From the IMG/VR virus record IMGVR_UViG_3300031227_010529, positions 1 through 21,244 of that record: a stretch of DNA of 21,244 nucleotides; one strand, 5' to 3'. This stretch comes from a virus. Shown here piece after piece: positions 7,904 to 15,235 of the stretch. A program made the translations under genes and the position numbers. How positions within the stretch are numbered: position 1 is the first letter of the stretch; every line of letters starts with the position of its first letter. The notes beneath the pieces were generated by a model. That model was not told where the DNA came from, made no database searches, and saw only the letters and a list, made by a program, of their open reading frames with translations.

Positions 7904-8647
7904 ATGAGTATTTCCGAACCAATTTATAGAAAAACATTTGCTTATGCAGAAAAAGCGTATGAATCAGCTTTGGTCGCTCAGTCTGCAAAACAGCTTGCTC
8001 TTTATAATGTTCTTTGTAGAAATGCTACTGGTAGTGCAATCGCTATGGGTATCTTTACTAGAATGAATAACCCTGAAACTAAAATTTATAATTACGTTGC
8101 AGTTGGAACCGTTTTAACTGACATTACAGCAGCAATTCAAGCAGAAACAGCAACAGAGATTCTTGCAGCCGATGGTGATGCAATTGTTATTGGAAATATA
8201 GATCAATCTGGCCTAATTGGATTCAATGGCACAATAGCGGAAACAGGAACAGCAGCAACTTATACTTTGAAATATTATAATGGAACAGCGATGGTAACTC
8301 TTCCAAATTTTGAAGTTATAACTGCTTTTGCAGCTAACAGAAATTATATAGTTTTCGCAGCCCCCATTGATTGGGTAAAAGGCGGAGTATCTGGTGCTAA
8401 TACAGATAAGTATTATGTTGAATTTAAAGCTACAGCAGCAGCAGGAACAACAGCTCCAACTATCGATGAAATCTGGTTAGGAAAAATGCACGCTTATAGA
8501 AGTAATATTGCAGCTCATGGAACAATTGATATTGAAGTTGTAGACCATACAAAGCCATTAACTCTATCAAGCGAAGAAGGCGTTCTTCCATATTTCGCAA
8601 CAGCAAATGCTGGCAACACAGTCGAGATTGCTTATAACAATCTCTAA
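7904..8647 (+). CDS. Structural-type beta-rich protein, function unknown
   Basis: 247 residues, few charges, rich in Ala, Thr, Ile and Asn, with repeated short strand-like runs (YNYVAVGTVLTDITAAI; DAIVIGNIDQSGLIGF). An N-terminal helical start (YRKTFAYAEKAYESALVAQSAKQ) precedes the beta part. AAAGGAATTTGAT upstream gives a good ribosome site. The composition resembles the 150-residue gene at 6355, and both contain AVGTV encoded by the identical 15 bases. It may be a decoration, head-fibre or connector-associated protein; the evidence is composition and location only. Confidence 0.62.
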   Translation: MSISEPIYRKTFAYAEKAYESALVAQSAKQLALYNVLCRNATGSAIAMGIFTRMNNPETKIYNYVAVGTVLTDITAAIQAETATEILAADGDAIVIGNIDQSGLIGFNGTIAETGTAATYTLKYYNGTAMVTLPNFEVITAFAANRNYIVFAAPIDWVKGGVSGANTDKYYVEFKATAAAGTTAPTIDEIWLGKMHAYRSNIAAHGTIDIEVVDHTKPLTLSSEEGVLPYFATANAGNTVEIAYNNL

Positions 8648-8650
8648 AAA

Positions 8651-8656
8651 GAGAGG
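8651..8656 (+). promoter_or_regulatory. Ribosome binding site for a TTG start
   Basis: GAGAGG is 6 nt upstream of TTG 8663. The frame has TAA just upstream (8644-8646) and no ATG nearby, so the TTG is the best start for the adaptor gene. Confidence 0.68.
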
Positions 8657-8662
8657 TTCTAT

Positions 8663-9628
8663 TTGGCAAACTTTCAAACTTCAGCCGACCTTCTAAAAGG
8701 TGCCCTACATGAAGCAGGAGAAGTCGATAACGGTAACTCTCCCCTTCAAGCAAAAGCTTTAGAATATTTAAACTTATCTTACCTCAATGTTTTGTCAGGC
8801 TCGAATGAATTTGACATAGATTGCGGTGAGCCTTGGTATTGGGCAAGAGAAGAATATCCTGCAAATATTGTTTTAAAAGCCCCTTATGAAACTGATACCG
8901 TAGTTATGGTTAAAGATTCAGCAGATGGAGTTTTCACAACTGCACCAGCAGCTTCAATGGTTGGAAGACATCTAAAAATAAATGATCGACCAGACTATTT
9001 TATTATCACAACTCATGTGTCCGGAGCCGTTGACTTCACCATGAACTCTGTCTATACAGATGAAAGTGGAACTCTTAGTTTTAAGGCCATCAAACTTCTT
9101 TATACTTTATCAGAAGATATTTTAAGATTCGTTGAACCATTTAGAGTTTATCAGAATCAATCAAGATACGATTCAGTAGGAAAAATTTTTAGTATGGAAA
9201 TGAGAGTTTTCAGAACTCAATATCCTTTAACTGTTCTTGAAAGAGGTGTCCCTGATTATTTCTCAATTTCAAAGCAAGATGGAAGCACTTTTACAGTTCA
9301 GTTTAACAAGTATGTTTCAAAAGACACTAAAGTTGATTTAGATTATATAAAACTACCAGCAGTTTTGACAGACAGTGCAGCTTCAATACCTTTGATACCG
9401 CCTCAACACAGAACTATTTTAATGTATATGACAGCGGCGTTATTATTAAATGATAAAGATGACAAAAAATCAGCAAGCATGGGAGCACTAACTAAAGTAA
9501 AACTAAAAGCAATGTGCAAAGAGCCTGCAAAACAAGAACAACATGCAAGTAAATTTAGAGGAAGAATTGTGGCTAGGAAAGATTTATTTAGTACTTCCAA
9601 CAATTCTTACTACTACAACAAATATTAA
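8663..9628 (+). CDS. Head-tail adaptor / tail tubular protein A-like
   Basis: 321 residues from a TTG start. It probably forms the ring joining portal to tail nozzle. The N-terminal helical part (LLKGALHEAGEVDNGNS...ALEYLNLSYLNVL) resembles the four-helix part of podovirus adaptors. A beta domain in the middle has the recurring sequence MVGRHLKINDRPDYFIITTHV, then a strand run ending LSEDILRFVEPFRV, where related phage proteins have an LP-x-D-x-x-R-x-x-x-P pattern. The C-terminal helix (IPLIPPQHRTILMYMTAALLL then NDKDDKKSAS) is also typical. It lies just before the nozzle gene, as T7 gp11 precedes gp12. Function is inferred from these patterns and order. Confidence 0.68.
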   Translation: MANFQTSADLLKGALHEAGEVDNGNSPLQAKALEYLNLSYLNVLSGSNEFDIDCGEPWYWAREEYPANIVLKAPYETDTVVMVKDSADGVFTTAPAASMVGRHLKINDRPDYFIITTHVSGAVDFTMNSVYTDESGTLSFKAIKLLYTLSEDILRFVEPFRVYQNQSRYDSVGKIFSMEMRVFRTQYPLTVLERGVPDYFSISKQDGSTFTVQFNKYVSKDTKVDLDYIKLPAVLTDSAASIPLIPPQHRTILMYMTAALLLNDKDDKKSASMGALTKVKLKAMCKEPAKQEQHASKFRGRIVARKDLFSTSNNSYYYNKY

Positions 9629-9641
9629 TTGAGTATGAATT

Positions 9642-11231
9642 ATGTACGATGGACAATCAGTAACAATACCTTTAGGAACCGGAGGCCTTTACACCGACGA
9701 TCCTGATACAATAACTCCCTCTTCAAAACTTTCAAGGGCCGTGAACATTAGCCTTCTGAGAGGAAAAATAGAAAAAGATTTTGGCTCAAGAAAATGGAAC
9801 AACGAAGCTCTACCAGATAAGGTTTTGCATATTGTTGATTGGTGGCCAAATACAGTTACTCAAAGATTTGTTGCAGTTTGTGGAGATGGTAAAACTTATA
9901 GATTTAGACATTCTCATTACTCTGAACTAATAACTCCTGACACAACTGCTCCCGGTGTTTTAAGCACAACCGGATATATTACATCAACTGAAGGTGGGGC
10001 AGAATCCGCAGGATCAGATAAAAAATTATTTATATTTACAGGCAATAACGAGATTCAAGTTGTGACCGGAGATGAAACAACTAGAACAAATATTGAAAAG
10101 CCTGCTGCTGATTGGTCGGGGAATAATCAACCTTTTAAGGGAATTATTCATAGAGGGTATCTGTTTGCTTTTGGAAATGAAAATGCTCCAAGTCGCATAT
10201 ATAGATCATCTTCTACAGACCATGAAGATTTTACGACCCTTCCTTGGACAGATAATATTTTTCCCGGCGAAGGTGAGATGTTAATGGATGCTATCAGTTT
10301 TAAAGGCAAGCTGATGGTTTTTAAGTTTCCTGTAGGAATTTATATTTTAAATGATGCAGATGCTACCCCAGGAAATTGGTACTTCCAAAAATTTAATGAA
10401 TCAGTGGGCACAGTTTCTCCTTTTGCTATTTGGGAAGTCTTAAATGATTTACTGATTGCAAATGAGCATGGAACAGTTACTTCTCTTTCTGCAATTGATG
10501 CTTATGGAGATGTTGAGTCAGCGGATCTTTTTAATAATCTCAGAGTAGATGATGCTATAGATCAAGAAATGAATCTAACTGGTGGCAACCAAAGACGAGC
10601 AATTTATTATGGTGCCAAGAAAATGGCCTATGTCACATATCAAAGTCTCGCAGGAATAGCTAACGATCGAATTGTGCAAGTCAAATTTGGCTCAAGAACT
10701 CCTGAAATAACAATATCTGATAAAGATCAACCAAATTGCCTAGCTTTAAGAAAAGATATTTTTGGTGTCAAAAGACCCTTCTATGGTGCCAATGATGGCT
10801 TTATTTACCAAATGGATACAGTTGACAGGGATGTGGCAGGAAACGCTTACAGGGGCGAATTTCAGACTCCTAACATGGATTTTGGAAACTTAGATCCAAG
10901 GCTGGCTGAGACTAGCAAAAATTTCGATTTCCTTGAGGTTATTTATGAGCCAACAGGTTATGCGGAAATTACAATTGAATACTATATAGATGGAAGATAT
11001 ATCGACACAAGGCAGATTGACCTTAGAGGTTTTTCAACTCTTGGTGTTATTAAAACCGATGAAGATAGAATGAGTGCTCTTTGTCCTATGTCTAAAAGAA
11101 TCCCGATAATGGGCCAAGGTAGAAGAATTAGCGTAAGAATTTACAATGATGGTCTATTAGAGAATTTTAAAATTACAGGATTAAAGATATACTTTAAGAT
11201 ACAAGGTGAACAACAAACCGTAAGGGAGTAG
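9642..11231 (+). CDS. Tail nozzle / stabilisation protein, P22 gp10 or T7 gp12-like
   Basis: 529 residues, almost all beta structure, likely a propeller-based subunit of the tail tube or nozzle. The N terminus (IPLGTGGLYTDDPDTITPSSKLSRAVNI, then G-x-x-x-x-x-FGSRKWN) matches the opening of many podovirus nozzle/stabilisation proteins. Several blade-like strands follow (KLFIFTGNNEIQVV; GYLFAFGNENAPSRIYRSSS; GKLMVFKFPVGIYIL). The C-terminal part (RRISVRIYNDGLLENFKITGLKIYFK) is the expected receptor-binding-platform type segment. The start lies 13 nt after the adaptor stop; the ribosome site is weak (GAG only). The fibre gene starts 2 nt after its stop. Confidence 0.72.
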   Translation: MYDGQSVTIPLGTGGLYTDDPDTITPSSKLSRAVNISLLRGKIEKDFGSRKWNNEALPDKVLHIVDWWPNTVTQRFVAVCGDGKTYRFRHSHYSELITPDTTAPGVLSTTGYITSTEGGAESAGSDKKLFIFTGNNEIQVVTGDETTRTNIEKPAADWSGNNQPFKGIIHRGYLFAFGNENAPSRIYRSSSTDHEDFTTLPWTDNIFPGEGEMLMDAISFKGKLMVFKFPVGIYILNDADATPGNWYFQKFNESVGTVSPFAIWEVLNDLLIANEHGTVTSLSAIDAYGDVESADLFNNLRVDDAIDQEMNLTGGNQRRAIYYGAKKMAYVTYQSLAGIANDRIVQVKFGSRTPEITISDKDQPNCLALRKDIFGVKRPFYGANDGFIYQMDTVDRDVAGNAYRGEFQTPNMDFGNLDPRLAETSKNFDFLEVIYEPTGYAEITIEYYIDGRYIDTRQIDLRGFSTLGVIKTDEDRMSALCPMSKRIPIMGQGRRISVRIYNDGLLENFKITGLKIYFKIQGEQQTVRE

Positions 11232-11233
11232 AT

Positions 11234-13090
11234 ATGGCTGGTGGATTATGGTCAAGAATAAAAACGTGGATTGCAAATGAAGAAATACTTGCAGCGGATC
11301 TCAATGCTGAGTTTGATAATATAAAAACTAATTTAAGCCTTGCAACTCTCGATGATATTTCAAGCAATGTCACAGAAATGCAGCAGACTTTTGATCCGGG
11401 CGGTGTTGGAACTGAAAATCAGCCAACAACTTCAGGTGAAGAATTAAAAGCTCTTAGATCGATGATTAAAAAAGTAACTGGTGAGTCAGTTTGGTATGTT
11501 CCTCCGGGTTCAAGCCTTTCAACTCTCGCAGCTTCAATTGGCCTAACAACTCCTGATAACAGATTGGTTTCAGGTTTATTAGATTCTGACAATCAGCCTA
11601 TGTCACTTCAGGCAGATGGTTCAACTTTGGATGCAGTTGTAAAAGCAACTTTAACTCCTTTGGTTTTTTCAATTGAAGGCCAAGAATATACAAAGTCAGC
11701 AGATGATACAGTGGCCGTTGCAACAGGGCCGGATATTACTAACGCACTTAATCAGGCACAATTTGCCGATACAGTAATAACCGATGATGCGGATTCAAAA
11801 ATTTTAGGGGAAGATAAACCAAGTATAATTTTTCTAGATACAGTGGGGGCAACTTTTGCCGGTAAGAAAGATACTCTGTGTGCCTTTACAACAACTCATG
11901 CGACAGATGGCATTGAATATTTTATAGGAATTTTAAGAGAAGACTCAGCCACTTCGGAATATTATTTAGAGAGATGCAGAAGAGGATTTTTTTACAACTC
12001 TTCCCAAGTCGGACAAAGGGTTAGACTTGATGAATCAGCAGGACAAGTAGTGGCTTGGCTTCAGCTTTCTTATATTTTCATTAAAACAGATGGAACTCTT
12101 ATAGATACTATTAATGCACCTTTCGTTGCAACAACTTCTCCGACAGCGATAGCTACAGACGATATGTGGTTTGATTTAACAAATGATAAATGGTTGAGAT
12201 GGACAGGTTCAGCTTGGGCGGATTCAACAGCAACCTTTCTTGGCTACACAGCTCAGAAACAGGGTGCTTGCATGGCTTCAAGAGTTCAGCATTATTACAA
12301 GGCCTTTGATTCACTTTGCAATATAGGACTTATTTCTCAGAGTTATGAAAGTAATCCAACTGTCCTACAGGCAACAACAGTAGGAGCAGAGATAAATATA
12401 AATGGAACTAAAGTTAATTACTGGGCTGACTTACTTGAATGGAATGCAGTATCTGATATGGACACAGGGGCAATTGCTGCCAGTACTAAATATTATCTAT
12501 ACCTTAATAATGAATTTGAACCAAAAATTTCTCTTGTGAAACCTTATGATAGGCAAATGGATATGAAAGGATATTATCACCCTTGGAAGCCATGGAGATG
12601 CATAGGATTTACTTACACTGATTCAAGCACATATTTTTCAACAATAGTAGGAATTGGCGGATCTTCTCATATCTCAGATGGCGGATTAAATTTAACAAAA
12701 TTATCTTCTTATTCAAATATTTTAGGTGGAGCTTTTTCTAGAAATATTTATTCTTATGCTGAAGTAGCTGCTGTTACTAATACAACTACAAGTTCAATTA
12801 AAATAAAAACTGGTGCAAGACCTGTATTCTACGGAATAATAGGAAGTACGGTTTCAGGTGATAGTGTTATTGCCGTTGGTGCAGGGACTATTACAATGGA
12901 AATAAGATTCAGAAATGACGGAGATTGGTCTGGATGGAATGTAATAAGTGTTGCGAGCTATAATTTAACTGGCACAATACCTTGTAATGTTTCAGGGATA
13001 TTTCGTGGAGTAAATGCAGATGCAGAACTCAGAGCAACTATCTCAACAAATGTGACGGTAACTGGTCGCTTAGTAGCTTGTGAGCTTTAG
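11234..13090 (+). CDS. Tail fibre / receptor-binding protein
   Basis: 618 residues; the probable adhesin for host recognition. The N-terminal segment WIANEEILAADLNAEFDNIKTNL is the conserved attachment-type motif found at the start of many phage fibre and spike proteins. After a linker with helical stretches (residues ~40-90), the rest is low-charge, Thr/Ser/Gly/Asn-rich beta structure, typical of trimeric fibres. The C terminus (SGIFRGVNADAELRATISTNVTVTGRLVACEL) looks like a compact tip. No enzymatic depolymerase motif or intramolecular chaperone cleavage site is visible. AAGGGAG overlaps the nozzle stop. Host range would be set largely by the C-terminal half. Confidence 0.77.
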   Translation: MAGGLWSRIKTWIANEEILAADLNAEFDNIKTNLSLATLDDISSNVTEMQQTFDPGGVGTENQPTTSGEELKALRSMIKKVTGESVWYVPPGSSLSTLAASIGLTTPDNRLVSGLLDSDNQPMSLQADGSTLDAVVKATLTPLVFSIEGQEYTKSADDTVAVATGPDITNALNQAQFADTVITDDADSKILGEDKPSIIFLDTVGATFAGKKDTLCAFTTTHATDGIEYFIGILREDSATSEYYLERCRRGFFYNSSQVGQRVRLDESAGQVVAWLQLSYIFIKTDGTLIDTINAPFVATTSPTAIATDDMWFDLTNDKWLRWTGSAWADSTATFLGYTAQKQGACMASRVQHYYKAFDSLCNIGLISQSYESNPTVLQATTVGAEININGTKVNYWADLLEWNAVSDMDTGAIAASTKYYLYLNNEFEPKISLVKPYDRQMDMKGYYHPWKPWRCIGFTYTDSSTYFSTIVGIGGSSHISDGGLNLTKLSSYSNILGGAFSRNIYSYAEVAAVTNTTTSSIKIKTGARPVFYGIIGSTVSGDSVIAVGAGTITMEIRFRNDGDWSGWNVISVASYNLTGTIPCNVSGIFRGVNADAELRATISTNVTVTGRLVACEL

Positions 13091-13098
13091 GAGTAATT

Positions 13099-14043
13099 AT
13101 GGGATTTGATTTTGGAAGAGCGATAACAGGCGTAGCAACAATGGGGGTTTCGGAAATCCTCGGTGCTCCGGGCAGAGCGCAAGCTAAAGCTCAAGGAGAA
13201 GCCGCACTGGCGCAGCAATCAGCCGCAGCACAAGGACTAGCTTATCAAAAAGAAACCAGACAAATGGCTATGGATGCAGCAAATCCGGGCTACGAAGAAC
13301 TTGCAGCAGTTAATAGACTTCTTGGAACAAGAGATAGAACGCTACAGTTACAAGAATATAATATTCAACAAGAAATGAAACTTTTGGAGTCAGTTGATCC
13401 GGCCTTGAGAGAAGCTGGTAAGCAAGCCTTTGACCTTCTTCAAGGTAAAGAGGCAGCAGCTCTTAGCCCTTTAAGAAAGCAAAGAGAAACTGAGCAAAAG
13501 AAGTTAGAAAACAGATTAGCTAGTCAGCTCGGTTCAGGCTGGGCAACTTCTAGTGCTGGTATGCAAGCCTTAAATGATTTTGATACTCAGACAGATCAAG
13601 TAATGAATCAAGCTCAACAGCAAACTTTAGGTTCCCTTTTGGGAGTCGCAGCTAATGTTCGTCCCAATATGAATCAAACAGTTCAAACAATGGGACAAAC
13701 TATTGGTGGCCTTGATCAGTCCTTACTTCAGGCTCAACAAAATGTTGCTGGTAGAAAAGTTAATGCAATAACTGGTTCTCCTGTTAATTTTGGAAATGTT
13801 ATTAAAACAGCAGGAGCAGGACAGGTTGCCGAAATAGGCAAACAGCAGGCAACAGGACAGACAATGGGTTCTTTGTTGCAAATAGGTGGAACATTAGGCG
13901 GTGCATTTCTAGGTGGCCCAGCAGGAGCCTCCGCAGGATCAACAATGGGAAAAACAATGGGATCACAGCTTAATTCAGGAGCAGGAAATTATAATCAAGA
14001 TCCTTCTGAGATAACAAGTGGCTTTAACAGTATGAATTATTAA
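13099..14043 (+). CDS. Internal virion / DNA ejection protein, Gln/Ala-rich
   Basis: 314 residues; probable internal core protein released into the host envelope with the DNA. An N-terminal hydrophobic/Gly segment (RAITGVATMGVSEILG) is followed by a long Gln/Ala/Leu helical region, including ALSPLRKQRETEQKKLENRLASQLG, a pattern I know from other phage structural genes at this position. Near the C terminus is a glycine-zipper stretch (IGGTLGGAFLGGPAGASAG, about residues 262-280) capable of membrane insertion or oligomer packing. It is the first of three consecutive such genes after the fibre gene. The ejection role is inferred from composition and order (compare P22 gp7/20/16 or T7 gp14/15/16). 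Confidence 0.62.
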   Translation: MGFDFGRAITGVATMGVSEILGAPGRAQAKAQGEAALAQQSAAAQGLAYQKETRQMAMDAANPGYEELAAVNRLLGTRDRTLQLQEYNIQQEMKLLESVDPALREAGKQAFDLLQGKEAAALSPLRKQRETEQKKLENRLASQLGSGWATSSAGMQALNDFDTQTDQVMNQAQQQTLGSLLGVAANVRPNMNQTVQTMGQTIGGLDQSLLQAQQNVAGRKVNAITGSPVNFGNVIKTAGAGQVAEIGKQQATGQTMGSLLQIGGTLGGAFLGGPAGASAGSTMGKTMGSQLNSGAGNYNQDPSEITSGFNSMNY

Positions 14044-14053
14044 AGGATAAATT

Positions 14054-15223
14054 ATGGCAGAAATAGTAAATCCATTGAAAGGTGTAGCAGGCTCAATAAG
14101 TACTGGCCTTGAGCTTGGTGCAAAAATGAGTGAAGTTAAAATGCAGCAAGAAGCAATGGTAATGAAGAAAGAAAAATTCAAGATGCAAAAGAATACTTAT
14201 AGAGTTAATTTGCTTACGAAAATAACTAACGATGCGAAGAAGCTCAAGTTTATGTCTCCGGCGGTTGCCAAGGCTGCTTATAAAAGAATGGAAAAAAATC
14301 TAATAGATTCTGAGATACCTTTATCTGAAGAGTTTAAAGCTATGGCACTAGATAGAGATCCTGAAGCTATACTTAAATTTTCAAAAGGTCTAACGGCTGT
14401 TGAAGATGGAATTGTTACTCACGAACAGGGAGAAGAAGCTCAAACTTTTATAGATTCTTTAAGTACAGATGAATTTATGGATGTAATGTTAAAGGCATCA
14501 GAGAGAAGATCAAAACAAGCTATGCTTGACGCAAATATGGCCATGAAATTTAATGACAAAGACTATGCGAGAAATCTTAAAGAAAGAAAATTTAATGCAA
14601 AAATAGAAGAACAAGATAGAAAAAGAGTTGATAAATACAAAACTGATGTTGGTAAAATAGCAAGTGATTTTCGTGCTTGGGATGTTGCTGGTTCACAAAT
14701 TGGACTAATATCTGATAGGTATAAGAAAACTGGGAAGATTGGGGCCCAAGATAAGGTGACTCTAGTAAGACAATTTTCAGCATTAACAGAAGCTCGAAAA
14801 AGTGTTGTTCGACAAAATGAATATGACACAATTGCAGGAGCAGCAGGGTTATGGGATAAGGTAACAAACGAGGTTAAGAAATTAGTAAAAGGTAGTCCAA
14901 TTCCAGACAAAGTGGCAACAGACATCATGGACACTTACGGTAGATACCGAAAATCAATGAAAAGTATTAAAAGAGCAGCATTTTCTCCAACATGGAACGC
15001 TCTTAGACAAACAGGATTAACGAAATATAAAAGCTCAGTATTTGGAGAGTATCAAAGCATATTTAAAACTCCAAGAAGAACTACTAGAAGAAGAGTTGCT
15101 CCAAAAGCAAAAGCTCCTGCTTCGGCAAGATCAAGAGCATTGTCAATGATTAAAAAACTTGAGGCAGGAGGCAAAAAGTTAACTCCAGCTCAAAAGTTAA
15201 AAGTAATTAAAAGATTTAAGTAA
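14054..15223 (+). CDS. Internal virion protein, helical, basic C terminus
   Basis: 389 residues, strongly helical and basic. An N-terminal GVAGSISTGLELGAKMSEVK segment leads into charged helices (MVMKKEKFKMQKNTYRVNLL). A middle domain around residues 95-160 contains short acidic helices, and the last ~55 residues are Arg/Lys/Ala/Pro-rich (TPRRTTRRRVAPKAKAP), suggesting contact with packaged DNA. No enzymatic motif is visible. AAAGGA precedes the ATG, 10 nt after the previous stop. It sits between two glycine-zipper proteins and is most simply the second ejection/core protein. A tape-measure role is unlikely given the rest of the tail genes. Confidence 0.6.
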   Translation: MAEIVNPLKGVAGSISTGLELGAKMSEVKMQQEAMVMKKEKFKMQKNTYRVNLLTKITNDAKKLKFMSPAVAKAAYKRMEKNLIDSEIPLSEEFKAMALDRDPEAILKFSKGLTAVEDGIVTHEQGEEAQTFIDSLSTDEFMDVMLKASERRSKQAMLDANMAMKFNDKDYARNLKERKFNAKIEEQDRKRVDKYKTDVGKIASDFRAWDVAGSQIGLISDRYKKTGKIGAQDKVTLVRQFSALTEARKSVVRQNEYDTIAGAAGLWDKVTNEVKKLVKGSPIPDKVATDIMDTYGRYRKSMKSIKRAAFSPTWNALRQTGLTKYKSSVFGEYQSIFKTPRRTTRRRVAPKAKAPASARSRALSMIKKLEAGGKKLTPAQKLKVIKRFK

Positions 15224-15235
15224 TCGGAGATTAGT

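Noticed and set aside
14563-14934. 123-residue open frame on the minus strand inside the ejection gene
   Set aside because: Lies wholly within a well-supported plus-strand gene, has no ribosome site or recognisable motif, and has the Leu/Ser/Phe-rich look of an antisense shadow.
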